Shown here: positions 43,711 through 52,430 of the stretch, piece by piece
Layout: each line of letters starts with the position of its first letter
Position numbering within the stretch: position 1 is the stretch's first letter
Assembly (NCBI RefSeq): GCF_037976325.1
Contig: NZ_CP150265.1
Span: 6,461,001-6,525,000, forward strand
Direction: 5' to 3'
Source: Paenibacillus sp. FSL K6-3182
GTDB lineage: Bacteria; Bacillota; Bacilli; Paenibacillales; Paenibacillaceae
DNA: 64,000 bases
Program-made: the position numbers and the translations under genes
The notes under the pieces: generated by a model
Seen by the model: the letters and a program-made list of their open reading frames with translations, nothing else
Databases searched by the model: none
Told to the model about the DNA's origin: nothing

Positions 43711-45036
43711 CTATCCCTCCGAACGACGCAGTGTCCCGACCAGCTCTACAAAGTGGCCCCCGCGTTCTTCAAAGTTGCTGTATTGGTCAAACGCAGTGCA
43801 GGCAGGGCTCAGCAGCACCGTGTCGCCCGGTGCGGCCAGCTTGTGCGCATGCGCCACGGCCTCGGCCAAGCCTTCGCAACGGAAAATAGGCGGGCAACTC
43901 GGCACGCTGCGCGCTGCAGCCTCGATTTGACTGGCCGCTTCGCCGATCAACAGCAACACCTTGACATGATCAGGCAGCAGCCTAGCCATCTCGTCAAACG
44001 GTACGTTCTTATGTCTCCCGCCGGCGATCAGCAGCACTCTGCCCACGTGCGCGTGCAGCGTGGCAACGGTACGGGCGGGGCTGGATCCGATTGAATTGTT
44101 GTAGTAATGCACGTCGTCCACAGTGGCTACCCATTGGTTTCGATGCTCCACGCCGGCAAATGTGCGTGCCGTCTCCAGAATTGCCTCGTCCGGCACGGTC
44201 CCCCTCACGGCGGTCATGGCAGCCATAACGTTTTCCACGTTATACCACCCGGGCAAACGAATGTCACTGATAGGTACCAGGCCGTCGATTACTCCATCGC
44301 AGACCGTGTGACCGCCGAAATACTTGGTCCGCCCCCGTCCGCGCAGTGCGGCGGTCGCCGGGTTGTCGCCGTTAAGAACGGCAAGGTCTTCTGCACTCTG
44401 AAAATCCAGCAGGCGGCGCTTGGCGGCAGTATATTCATCCATGTCGCGGTGCCAGTCGAGGTGATTGGGCGAGAGGTTGGTCATGACCGCCACGTGGGGA
44501 GAGCGCGTCATATCCATCAGCTGAAAGCTGGATAGCTCGACCGCGCACACGTCCAGCGGCGACATCTCGCCTGCACGCGTCAGCAGTGGCGTGCCAATGT
44601 TGCCTCCCAGATGAACTGTACGCCCCCCGTTTGCCAGCATGTCTGCAATTAACGACGTGGTGGTGGTCTTACCGTCCGAACCGGTCACGCCAAAAATGGG
44701 ACAAGGGCACAACGCAAAAAACTCCTCCATCTCACTGGTCACACGGCTGCCGCCAGCGCGGGCCGAGTCCAGCGCCGGATGGTCTGGGCGCATGCCCGGA
44801 GTGCGGAACACGATATCGCCCCCAACGCGATCCAGGTACTTCTCCCCTATGCGGAGCCCAACGCCTAGATCGTCCCACTCGTCCCGGGGCAGGGCCGGAT
44901 TGCGGTCGCGAACGGTGACGCGCGCGCCTGCAGAGCACAGCATGCGGATCAGCGGTGAGTTGCTGACGCCGGCGCCGATGATGGTCACGTCCTGGCCAGA
45001 CAGCGATTGGATATAGGTGTCAAAAGCAGGATTCAT
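43711..45036 (-). CDS. murD: UDP-N-acetylmuramoylalanine-D-glutamate ligase (orphan, GC-rich)
   Basis: A Mur ligase adding D-Glu to UDP-MurNAc-Ala. N-terminal Rossmann VTIIGAGVSNSPLIRML, ATP loop IFGVTGSDGKTTTTSLIAD, the LGGNIGTPLL segment, SFQLMDM, MTNLSPNHLDWH, and the C-terminal HRNQWVATVDDVHYYNNSIG and LLSPACTAFDQYSNFEERG. At 441 residues it is full length with all motifs. ATG 45036 has GGAGG five bases ahead. It stands alone, outside any cell-division cluster. It is far richer in GC than its neighbours and is bounded by dispersed repeats, so it is probably an acquired second copy, perhaps of clostridial origin. Confidence 0.92.
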   Translation of the reverse strand: MNPAFDTYIQSLSGQDVTIIGAGVSNSPLIRMLCSAGARVTVRDRNPALPRDEWDDLGVGLRIGEKYLDRVGGDIVFRTPGMRPDHPALDSARAGGSRVTSEMEEFFALCPCPIFGVTGSDGKTTTTSLIADMLANGGRTVHLGGNIGTPLLTRAGEMSPLDVCAVELSSFQLMDMTRSPHVAVMTNLSPNHLDWHRDMDEYTAAKRRLLDFQSAEDLAVLNGDNPATAALRGRGRTKYFGGHTVCDGVIDGLVPISDIRLPGWYNVENVMAAMTAVRGTVPDEAILETARTFAGVEHRNQWVATVDDVHYYNNSIGSSPARTVATLHAHVGRVLLIAGGRHKNVPFDEMARLLPDHVKVLLLIGEAASQIEAAARSVPSCPPIFRCEGLAEAVAHAHKLAAPGDTVLLSPACTAFDQYSNFEERGGHFVELVGTLRRSEG

Positions 45037-45082
45037 AAGCACCTCCGCTTAAAAAATGTCATTAAATCAAATATACCACATA

Positions 45083-45128
45083 TTGGAACTAACCTGCCTG
45101 CCCGTTAGCCGTTCATTCAGCTCAATAA
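45083..45128 (+). repeat. Dispersed palindromic repeat, copy 8
   Basis: TTGGAACTAACCTGCCTGCC, then CGTTAGC and a second CAGCTCAATAAA end. It looks like a half-unit with an internal duplication and lies at the right edge of the GC-rich murD block. Confidence 0.6.
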
Positions 45129-45291
45129 ACAGTCCACTAAGGAAGAATTTTTTTCTTTCGACAATGAATGCGCCTCAAAAGCTAGAGATAAAAAAATAGG
45201 ACTAGAAACTAGCCCTATCCCCCTCAATATAAATTAAACGACCCAAATAGATCAAGAAACTACACTTATGCACGAACCATACTTTAGCAAC

Positions 45292-46491
45292 TCAACTGGA
45301 TATCTCTACTTTGGGCACCTCAACTGCTTTTGGACGAAATCCGAAACCAAGCAGCGCGAAGATGAGGAAGGCCGCACCTAAAAACAGAAAAATACTATGA
45401 ACAGAAACATAACGAATCCCATAACCGCCAAGCGTCGGGCCCATGATGCTTCCAATACTAAAGTGAATTGAAGCGATAACATTCGCCGCAGGCAATATTG
45501 CCCGAGGCAGTATATCAGCTGCATAAGCGAGACCTAAAGAGTAAAACGATCCAACCACTCCGCCAGCAATAGCAAATAATACAAAAAGCAGCGCGATATT
45601 ATCTCCAGCAACAGGTATGGTGAAAAACACGAGAGCTCCTACCACTGCACATCCAATCAACACCGGCTTCCTGCCGATCCGGTCACTCCAAATGCCAAGC
45701 GGAAGCTGAAGAATTAAAGCCCCTACTCCAAATGCCATGAGCAGAAGCGAAATCCAATGCTGGCTCAGGTTGATCCGCAATCCATACAACGGAAAGTTGC
45801 TATTCATAGAAGCTTCCATCAGTCCATATAAGAAGCCAGGTATAAGGACAAACCACGCGAGGCGGTAGGTTTTTACAAAGCGATTCTCAGACGCAGTTCC
45901 CCGTGCTGCTCGCTCCGGCATTTCATTCTTCATACGCAGCACAAGCATCAGTACAGTAACAAAAAATAAACTGGACACTAAGAATGGAACCGCCCTTCCA
46001 AGTGGAAGAAGATTGATGCCCAGCGGCCCTAAGCTGAAGCCGAGTCCATAAGCCATACCGTACAGCGAAATAAATTTCCCCCGTCGATCGGCTGGACTGG
46101 AGCTTACGATCCATAACTGCGTCGCATAATGAAGCGAGCTATCTCCGACACCAACCAGCAAACGCAAGACGAACCATATCGCCAACGAATGGGTAAATGG
46201 AAACAGTAGATTAGCAAGTGTAACGAATGAAATGCCGACTAAAATAACTTTTTTGTACCCAAAACGCATGACCGGCTTCTCAACGAAAAACATTGTGCAA
46301 AAAATTCCGATATACATTGCAGCTGAATTAATTCCGTTCATATCTGACGATACGCCTGAATCCTCCAGCATAATCGAAAGCAATGGCAGCAGCAGCCCTT
46401 GACTCATACCGGCTACTACAACAACTAAAAGCAATGTGGTTAAACGAACATGGAAAGAAGGCGAAGCTGAAGCTAAAGCACTTGATGACAA
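45292..46491 (-). CDS. MFS transporter
   Basis: A 399-residue major facilitator protein with twelve predicted helices. Loop motif A is seen as VMRFGYKKVILVG and, in the second half, GIWSDRIGRKPVLIG. AYGLGFSLGPLGINLL lies in helix 5. TTG 46491 is the apparent start, with GGGAG ten bases ahead. Substrate unknown; it is drug-efflux-like by overall layout and monocistronic. Confidence 0.87.
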   Translation of the reverse strand: MSSSALASASPSFHVRLTTLLLVVVVAGMSQGLLLPLLSIMLEDSGVSSDMNGINSAAMYIGIFCTMFFVEKPVMRFGYKKVILVGISFVTLANLLFPFTHSLAIWFVLRLLVGVGDSSLHYATQLWIVSSSPADRRGKFISLYGMAYGLGFSLGPLGINLLPLGRAVPFLVSSLFFVTVLMLVLRMKNEMPERAARGTASENRFVKTYRLAWFVLIPGFLYGLMEASMNSNFPLYGLRINLSQHWISLLLMAFGVGALILQLPLGIWSDRIGRKPVLIGCAVVGALVFFTIPVAGDNIALLFVLFAIAGGVVGSFYSLGLAYAADILPRAILPAANVIASIHFSIGSIMGPTLGGYGIRYVSVHSIFLFLGAAFLIFALLGFGFRPKAVEVPKVEISS

Positions 46492-46867
46492 ACCTGTTGC
46501 ACTCCCTTTACTAAAACTATCATTCTGATTTTCTCCTTACACATTGTATACCTGAGAGTAGAGACTGACAACCGCTCATTCATTGGCAGCGCCTCTCGCA
46601 ATCGCCTATGCTGATTCAGAATTGCTGGGTGCAACGATAAGTGATAGATTTTTCTCCCTAAACTACAGGAAAAATCCCCCTTTATTTTTACTCCTTTCCC
46701 CCTCAAAATAAAAGTTGTTTCCTCTTGAAATAGTCTCCTATTTGCCTATCAAGTTTTCTTACTCCATTGCAAGAAGAGTCGAACTCTATTGTACCTCTCG
46801 GTTTTTCGCCACACTCTAAGTTCATCCCATTTATACAGTTAGGAGGTGATGTTTTTAAGAGATTGAA
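46492..46867. other. Promoter-side gap between the MFS and chitinase genes
   Basis: The divergent intergenic region of about 440 bases (46492-46930) has no supported ORF. The cre site lies at its right end. Confidence 0.5.
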
Positions 46868-46881
46868 TGTAATCGCTTACA
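46868..46881 (+). promoter_or_regulatory. Catabolite-responsive element (cre) of the chitinase gene
   Basis: TGTAATCGCTTACA fits the CcpA cre consensus with the central CG and dyad symmetry. It lies 50 bases before the chitinase start, a position for repression by CcpA. Confidence 0.65.
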
Positions 46882-46930
46882 AAAAAGGTAGTGGTCAGAA
46901 GCTTTATATTGAGAAGGGAGATAGTTGACG

Positions 46931-49192
46931 ATGAAAAATGATTCGCGATCAACGAAACGAATGATGAAAGCTCTTTTAGCTGCCCTAGCGGCACTGCTAG
47001 TATTGACTGGATTGCCCTTAGGAACGGATAGAGTAGAGGCCGCAACAGCTCGCAACAAAATAATCGTAGGCTACTGGCATAATTTTGACAACTTCTCTAC
47101 CAATATTCGTTTAAGAGATATTTCTCCGGATTACGATGTGATCCAGGTCGCTTTTGCCGAACCAACAGGTGGCGCACATACTGGCAATATGGTGTTCACG
47201 CCTTACAACGCAACCGTTAGCGAGTTTCAGTCTGATGTTGCTTTCCTTAAAGCGAGAGGACAAAAGGTGCTCATATCCATCGGCGGCGCTAACGGTGCAG
47301 TGGAGCTTACTACACCTCAGGCCAAAACAACATTTGTGAACACGATGAAGGGTATTATTAATTTATATGGATTTGACGGCCTCGATATTGACCTTGAAGG
47401 CAGCTCTCTTGCCCTTAACACAGGAGACACCAACTTCAAAGCTCCTACCACCCCAAAAATAGTAAATTTAATTTCCGCTACGCGTGAATTATTAAATAGC
47501 TATAGTCCAGATTTCCTTCTGACCATGGCTCCGGAAACGGCCTATGTTCAGGGTGGAGCAGGAAACTATACAGGACATTGGGGAGCATACCTCCCTGTCA
47601 TCTATGATCTGCGAAATGAACTGGATTACCTGCATGTACAGCATTATAATACGGGTCCCATGTTAGGCCTTGATGGTAAAGCCTATTCTCAAGGTACGCC
47701 TGACTTCCATGTCGCTATGGCTGAAATGCTCCTTGTTGGATTTCCTGTCGGAGGCAACCCGAATAATATGTTTCCAGCGCTTCGTCCAGATCAAATCGTC
47801 ATTGGCTTGCCCGCTTCACCACAAGCAGCAGGCGGAGGTTATACAACACCGGCTAACGTCCAGAAAGCTCTTGATTATCTTATAAAAGGTATCCCTTTCG
47901 GCGGAACCTACGTTCTTCGAAATACTGCTGGTTATCCTGATTTAAAAGGATTGATGACCTGGTCTATCAACTGGGATAAATATACGAACAATCTTTTTTC
48001 TACTAGTCATCGTACCTATCTTGATCAATATGGTTCGGGTGGAGGTGACGTTACAGCTCCGTCAGTTCCTGCTAATCTTCAATTAACCGCCAAAACGTCC
48101 ACGAGTGCGAGCTTGTCTTGGAATGCATCTACCGATGATCGAGGAGTAACGGGTTATATCGTCTCATATGGTTCAACTTCAACAACCGTTACAGGTACAA
48201 GCACAACAATCAGCGGTTTGACACCTAACACAGCGTATTCATTTACTGTAAAAGCAAGAGATGCAGCAGGCAATATTTCTGGCGCGAGCAACGTGATTAA
48301 TGTAACTACTGATGCACCCGTTGTGGATGTAATAGCACCTTCCGTACCTGCTAATTTACGCACGACAAGTACAAGTGCATCCAGTGTCAACTTAGCATGG
48401 AACGCTTCCACGGATAACGTAAATGTAACCGGTTATACCGTGACTTACGGTACAACAAACGTGAATGCAACGGGTACAAGCGCAGCAATTAGCGGATTAA
48501 CCCCTAACACTGCTTATACCTTTACAGTGAAGGCATATGATGCAGCAGGCAATGTGTCTGGCGCAAGTACGCCAATTACGGTTACTACAAGCCCCGCAAA
48601 TGTTTGCACCGTACAGCAATGGAACACCGACACAGCCTATACAGGCGGACAGCGTGCTTCCTACAACGGCTCTGAATACGAAGCTAAATGGTGGACAAAA
48701 GGAGAGCGCCCAGATATAAGCAGCGTGTGGAAATTAATTGGTCCATGCGGCAATGCAGGACCAGCGGATACTACAGCGCCAACTGCCCCAAATAATCTTC
48801 AAGCAACAGGTGCTACAGCTTCTACCATTAATCTTTCATGGGGAGCATCAACGGATAATGTCGGCGTTACCGGTTACACCGTTTATTATGGCTCTTCCAG
48901 CCTCAATGTTGCTGGAATTACAGCTACCGTAAGCGGTCTTACAGCAAACACAGCCTACAGCTTTACAGTGAAAGCAAAGGATGCTGCAGGAAATTTGTCG
49001 GCAGCTAGCAACGTACTTCAAGCCTCAACTACAGCTGGCTCGGGCGGAACAACGACTTGGGCTGCTCAAACAAGCTATGTTGCTGGCAGTACAGTAACCT
49101 ACGCGGGCCTCTCCTATGTTTGTCTCCAGCCTCATACCTCACTGGTTGGCTGGGAGCCGCCAAATGTGCAATCTTTGTGGCGGCTTCAATAA
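46931..49192 (+). CDS. Secreted chitinase: GH18, FnIII repeats, two CBM5/12
   Basis: Signal peptide at 1-38 (LLAALAALLVLTGLPLG). The GH18 catalytic domain (about 40-375) has the motif GFDGLDIDLEGSS with the acid Glu. IVGYWHNFDNFSTNIRL starts the barrel and GLMTWSINWDKY ends it. Two FnIII domains (about 380-560) precede a CBM5/12 (about 562-610, WNTDTAYTGGQRASYNGSEY, WWTKGERP). A third FnIII (about 620-705) and a terminal CBM5/12 (SYVAGSTVTYAG, CLQPHTSLVGWEPP) follow. ATG 46931 has GGGAG ten bases ahead, and TTG 46925 is in frame. It degrades chitin outside the cell and is probably CcpA-repressed through the upstream cre site. Confidence 0.96.
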   Translation: MKNDSRSTKRMMKALLAALAALLVLTGLPLGTDRVEAATARNKIIVGYWHNFDNFSTNIRLRDISPDYDVIQVAFAEPTGGAHTGNMVFTPYNATVSEFQSDVAFLKARGQKVLISIGGANGAVELTTPQAKTTFVNTMKGIINLYGFDGLDIDLEGSSLALNTGDTNFKAPTTPKIVNLISATRELLNSYSPDFLLTMAPETAYVQGGAGNYTGHWGAYLPVIYDLRNELDYLHVQHYNTGPMLGLDGKAYSQGTPDFHVAMAEMLLVGFPVGGNPNNMFPALRPDQIVIGLPASPQAAGGGYTTPANVQKALDYLIKGIPFGGTYVLRNTAGYPDLKGLMTWSINWDKYTNNLFSTSHRTYLDQYGSGGGDVTAPSVPANLQLTAKTSTSASLSWNASTDDRGVTGYIVSYGSTSTTVTGTSTTISGLTPNTAYSFTVKARDAAGNISGASNVINVTTDAPVVDVIAPSVPANLRTTSTSASSVNLAWNASTDNVNVTGYTVTYGTTNVNATGTSAAISGLTPNTAYTFTVKAYDAAGNVSGASTPITVTTSPANVCTVQQWNTDTAYTGGQRASYNGSEYEAKWWTKGERPDISSVWKLIGPCGNAGPADTTAPTAPNNLQATGATASTINLSWGASTDNVGVTGYTVYYGSSSLNVAGITATVSGLTANTAYSFTVKAKDAAGNLSAASNVLQASTTAGSGGTTTWAAQTSYVAGSTVTYAGLSYVCLQPHTSLVGWEPPNVQSLWRLQ

Positions 49193-49203
49193 TAAAGCAA
49201 GAA

Positions 49204-49237
49204 AATGGACTATGGGCGCAATAACCCATAGTCCATT
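49204..49237. terminator. Terminator between chitinase and SDR genes
   Basis: 13-bp perfect arms AATGGACTATGGG and CCCATAGTCCATT with an eight-base loop, serving both converging genes. T-runs are modest. Confidence 0.75.
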
Positions 49238-49256
49238 CCTGTTTATATATCTTATA

Positions 49257-50096
49257 TTACATTTCTAATTGAAGTTTACGTGTATTCAGCATGCCCTCCA
49301 GCCCCGTAGGATCGTTGCTCACTTTATAATGTACAAACGCTTCAGCTTTATCGGATGTACGAATGCGCAGCGGCTTCGTCTCCATATTTACTAACTGAAG
49401 CACAACATCAGCAACGGATTCAGAAGTTTGTGGAACGGAGTTTCGCTTGGAAAAGGTATTAATAATGGTGTCATACGTTTGTTTATATTCATCATCTGGA
49501 ATACCGCCTGTTTTTTCAATATGTGCAAAAACAGTATTGTTGAAATGGGTCCCAATTGCTCCAGGCTCCAGCAAAGTCACATCAATATTAAATGCAGGCT
49601 TGTAGTAGGTCGCTAAGCTCTCCAACAACCCTTCAACTGCAAACTTGCTTGCGCAATAAATTTCATTTAATGGTTGTCCGACCAATCCCCCTACACTCGT
49701 CGTTGCGATCAAATGGCCTGAGTTCGACTCGCGAAGAAGTGGCAAACCCGCACGAATCGTATGCATAACCCCGTACACATTCGTATCAAAAACAGCTTGA
49801 ATTTCCTCGAAAGTAGCTTGACCTAGAGCACGCAACAGCCCAAATCCTGCATTGCAAAATAAAACATCCATATAACCGTGTTTTTGCTTAATGACCTCAA
49901 ATGCCTGCTCCAATGATTCCGGTTTAGTTACTTCCATTTCAATGAAATGTAGATTGGGCTGATCGCTATACTTTGCTTGATCACGTTCTGCATGCCGAGT
50001 TCCAGCGTATACGATCCATCCTTCTTCAGCAAATTTCAATGCTGTTGCAAGACCTATTCCGGATGAGGCGCCTGTAATCGCAATAATTTTATTCAT
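49257..50096 (-). CDS. Short-chain dehydrogenase/reductase
   Basis: A classical SDR of 279 residues. The cofactor motif is IAITGASSGIGLATAL, NAG is in VLFCNAGFGLL, and the catalytic Ser-Tyr-Lys is in ATTSVGGLVGQPLNEIYCASKFA. The segment VTLLEPGAIGTHFNN is typical of the group often labelled oxidoreductase with unknown substrate. It follows the DinB gene by 17 bases and is probably co-transcribed. Confidence 0.9.
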   Translation of the reverse strand: MNKIIAITGASSGIGLATALKFAEEGWIVYAGTRHAERDQAKYSDQPNLHFIEMEVTKPESLEQAFEVIKQKHGYMDVLFCNAGFGLLRALGQATFEEIQAVFDTNVYGVMHTIRAGLPLLRESNSGHLIATTSVGGLVGQPLNEIYCASKFAVEGLLESLATYYKPAFNIDVTLLEPGAIGTHFNNTVFAHIEKTGGIPDDEYKQTYDTIINTFSKRNSVPQTSESVADVVLQLVNMETKPLRIRTSDKAEAFVHYKVSNDPTGLEGMLNTRKLQLEM

Positions 50097-50113
50097 GCCT
50101 GATTCTCCTTATT

Positions 50114-50620
50114 TTAAAATATGGAAGCGATCTGTGCAGTATGATGCCGATTATGCCAAATGAATCGTTGAAGTGCAGCATCAAGACTCATGGCGCCGTG
50201 AGTTGGACTTGTAAACGTTCGTTGAAAATCTGATGATTGTAAAGATCGGAGAATTGCAGTAAACCGATCATGAACGGATTCCAGGAGATTCAGCGATGTT
50301 TCGAGGGGTGTTTCATAATCGCTTAATTCCGCCCATAAATCTTCTCTATACGAGCTGGCTGTGGGATTATCCTCCGTTAGCGCTCTCTTGAAACGAATAA
50401 AAGCATTCATATCGTTGTCAGCCATATGGTGAACAACCTGCCTGACGGTCCAACTGCCCGGACGGTATTGTAAAAGCAGCTGCTCAGACGTTAAGTTTTG
50501 TACCGTGTGCCGCAGAATCGGACATATTTGCGACACATCCTCAATCCAGCTTTGCCGAAGCTCGGTCGTTGCATGCTGTATGAGTTCAAATTGCCCGATA
50601 GGATAACGTAACTCATTCAT
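50114..50620 (-). CDS. DinB/YfiT-type metal-dependent transferase
   Basis: A 168-residue four-helix DinB-like protein close to YfiT/BstA. Metal His are in QVVHHMADNDMNAF and FIWHNRHHTAQI; LRYPIGQFE is the family N-terminus. YfiT-like proteins act as bacillithiol S-transferases or putative hydrolases. ATG 50620 has a G-rich ribosome binding site, and the longer frame to 50635 is less likely. It is first gene of an operon with the SDR. Confidence 0.85.
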   Translation of the reverse strand: MNELRYPIGQFELIQHATTELRQSWIEDVSQICPILRHTVQNLTSEQLLLQYRPGSWTVRQVVHHMADNDMNAFIRFKRALTEDNPTASSYREDLWAELSDYETPLETSLNLLESVHDRFTAILRSLQSSDFQRTFTSPTHGAMSLDAALQRFIWHNRHHTAQIASIF

Positions 50621-50682
50621 ATGCTCGCCCCCCATTCTTTAATTAACCTTCAATAAACATAGGGATTTCCATATGGTTAGGA

Positions 50683-50775
50683 TTAGAAATCCATTGTGAC
50701 AATACTTCTCGTTGGTGCTCCCATAATAAAATTCAAATCATTGTCGGGATGCAAACTTAGCTGCCGTTCTAATTC
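50683..50775 (-). other. In-frame coding-like extension after a TGA stop
   Basis: Directly after the TGA of the gene at 50776 the frame continues for 30 codons (ELERQLSLHPDNDLNFIMG and on) to TAA. The composition is protein-like. This suggests the TGA is a recent nonsense mutation, or less likely that it is read through. Confidence 0.45.
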
Positions 50776-51486
50776 TCACGTGATCACCTCACTATTTTTA
50801 TCGCGTTTTCCTTTAATATTTATATTTGCTGATTGTCTTATTGCTCTTGCATTTTTTATGCTTGTCGCTTCTAATAATTTGTTTAAAATATCTACTGGAG
50901 TGTTGGCGTTTTGGGATAATGACAGCCAAACATAGGGCTCTTTTGTCTCAAAAAGGGATTGAAACTCTTCAAGTGTTAAATCATTGCGGCTCGCATATTT
51001 AGCAGTGTCCACCACAGTGAGCAATCTTTGCAATGCGTCTGCATCCATATTCCTTTTTATAGCTGCTTCGAGCAATCTTCGCTTTTCAGGTGATGATGGC
51101 TGTTTATAAATCAAGCTCTCCATCATCCATTTATGATTATCGTATTTGTTAAACAGCAGCTCCATTTCTTCATGGCCAAAGGATAGTTGAGTGTAGACGT
51201 CTATCGCTAGTGTCAATAAAGCTTCGTCTACTATCTCTGCTAATCTCCACAAGACATCGTAGTCTTGTTTGGAATGACTTAAGTCCATAATAGCAATATT
51301 CCTATCTATTAGGGAAAAAGCGATTTGCTTCGGGAGAGGTTCATCGTATAACGAGATTAGTTTTTTCCAAACCTCCTCCTCCCCATCCGTATTTTTAGCT
51401 TCATTGTAAATTTTATATAATAGGTCTTCCGTTAATTCTATTTCCATTTGATTAGAATGTAACAATTGTTCGATAAAAGGATTCAT
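50776..51486 (-). CDS. Helical-repeat-like hypothetical protein (possibly truncated by a TGA)
   Basis: 236 residues, nearly all helical, with repeated short helix pairs (KQIAFSLIDRNIAIMDLS, VLWRLAEIVDEALLTLAI, RRLLEAAIKRNMDADALQRL). They recall leucine-rich-variant/HEAT-like scaffolds. The segment WLSLSQNANTPVDILNKLLE resembles units where damage or binding repeats start with NPNTP-like turns. No family was named. The frame continues coding-like past its TGA, so the protein may be shortened. Confidence 0.65.
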   Translation of the reverse strand: MNPFIEQLLHSNQMEIELTEDLLYKIYNEAKNTDGEEEVWKKLISLYDEPLPKQIAFSLIDRNIAIMDLSHSKQDYDVLWRLAEIVDEALLTLAIDVYTQLSFGHEEMELLFNKYDNHKWMMESLIYKQPSSPEKRRLLEAAIKRNMDADALQRLLTVVDTAKYASRNDLTLEEFQSLFETKEPYVWLSLSQNANTPVDILNKLLEATSIKNARAIRQSANINIKGKRDKNSEVIT

Positions 51487-51514
51487 TTTACTCCATTCCT
51501 TTCATTAAGAAACG

Positions 51515-51671
51515 TCACTCCATATCGTACAGATTATTAAAATATTCAATAGCTTGATCCAATAGTTGTTGATTCATATCCGAAATCGTCTCATTTGTAT
51601 AATAGGCAAGATGTGGAGTACATACAACATTAGGCAGATCATATAGCTTTCGAACGTTTGCTCTAATTTAT
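51515..51671 (-). pseudogene. C-terminal fragment of a D-2-hydroxyacid dehydrogenase
   Basis: The frame reads VRKLYDLPNVVCTPHLAYYT and NETISDMNQQLLDQAIEYF. This is the conserved catalytic-His region (TPH-A-Y-T) and end of D-lactate/2-hydroxyacid dehydrogenases. Everything upstream is gone and the sequence turns unrelated at about 51671. Confidence 0.72.
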
Positions 51672-51889
51672 TTCGTTTCTGTGCTGTTAGATGGATTGTT
51701 TTGTCTACTGCACATTGCCATTTCTGTTTCATTTCTATCCTCTTCTCATGGATTCTATAGGTTTAATCTCATAATAATAGAGAACCTAAACCGTTTCCAA
51801 TATCTAGTTTATATAGGAAAAATAGATATAGCCTATAACAAAGCACCTCAGACTTCCTAAAGTAAGTTTTAGACTGGCCTCAGAAATTG
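51672..51889. other. Gap between relic and repeat
   Basis: Part of the 450-base gene-free stretch 51487-51939. It has a short minus-strand frame with a weak ribosome binding site but no recognised gene. Confidence 0.4.
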
Positions 51890-51965
51890 AAACAGCGACA
51901 GCCTAGGATATGAAAATAAAGTCCTAGACTGTCGCTGTTTTATGAACTTTCTATCTGCTCATTTA
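51890..51965 (+). repeat. Dispersed palindromic repeat, copy 9 (hairpin plus half-unit)
   Basis: AAACAGCGACAG/CTGTCGCTGTTT and CTAGGA/TCCTAG form a 19-bp stem with one mismatch, then TGAACTTTCTATCTGCTCAT. The last codons and stop of the EVE gene fall inside it. Confidence 0.7.
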
Positions 51966-52392
51966 GCATCGCTTTGGCAATTGTCAAAAAGTCCTCCCGA
52001 CTGATCTCAAAATGACCGTAGCGGAAGGAATACCCCCAATTTCGGTTCCCGCGAGTGAAGCTAAGCTTTTCTAAAAGATCTCTAATCTGTACCTCGCGGC
52101 ATGAAATATAGCGGATATTTCGGCGTAATGGCACAAATGATTCTGACATCTGATATTCGTAGACTTTATCATCATCCACTTCTCCAATAGCGGTGAACGC
52201 TTGGAGTGGTGCCCCGTTCCTTATTTCTGTTCGCGGGGAATAGTAGATCAACCAATCGCCTGCTCGCATCTTACGTAAAGGTGCTGACTTGCCGTGGCAG
52301 AGCTGAGCGAATCCCCCCGACTCTCCACACTTCACATGGGATGCGGACACGACACCAATCCAGAAGCGGCTTTGCTCGTTTATTTCATCCAT
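51940..52392 (-). CDS. EVE-domain protein
   Basis: A 150-residue EVE (PUA-like) protein: RFWIGVVSASHVKCGESGGF, MRAGDWLIYYSPRTE and FTAIGEVDDDKVYEY follow the fold, with NWGYSFRYGHFEIS late. EVE proteins are small readers of modified bases or RNA; the precise role is unknown. ATG 52392 has GAGG seven bases ahead, better than ATG 52398. The C-terminal residues are encoded by the dispersed repeat. Confidence 0.85.
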   Translation of the reverse strand: MDEINEQSRFWIGVVSASHVKCGESGGFAQLCHGKSAPLRKMRAGDWLIYYSPRTEIRNGAPLQAFTAIGEVDDDKVYEYQMSESFVPLRRNIRYISCREVQIRDLLEKLSFTRGNRNWGYSFRYGHFEISREDFLTIAKAMLNEQIESS

Positions 52393-52430
52393 TTGCATAC
52401 CTCGAAATCCCTTCCTTTATTAAAACATGT

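Noticed and set aside
44107..45016. Several long plus-strand ORFs opposite murD
   Set aside because: They are antisense shadows caused by GC-rich codon bias; murD has all family motifs on the minus strand.
46473..46706. 77-codon minus-strand ORF upstream of the MFS gene
   Set aside because: It overlaps the MFS start in another frame and shows no protein-like pattern.
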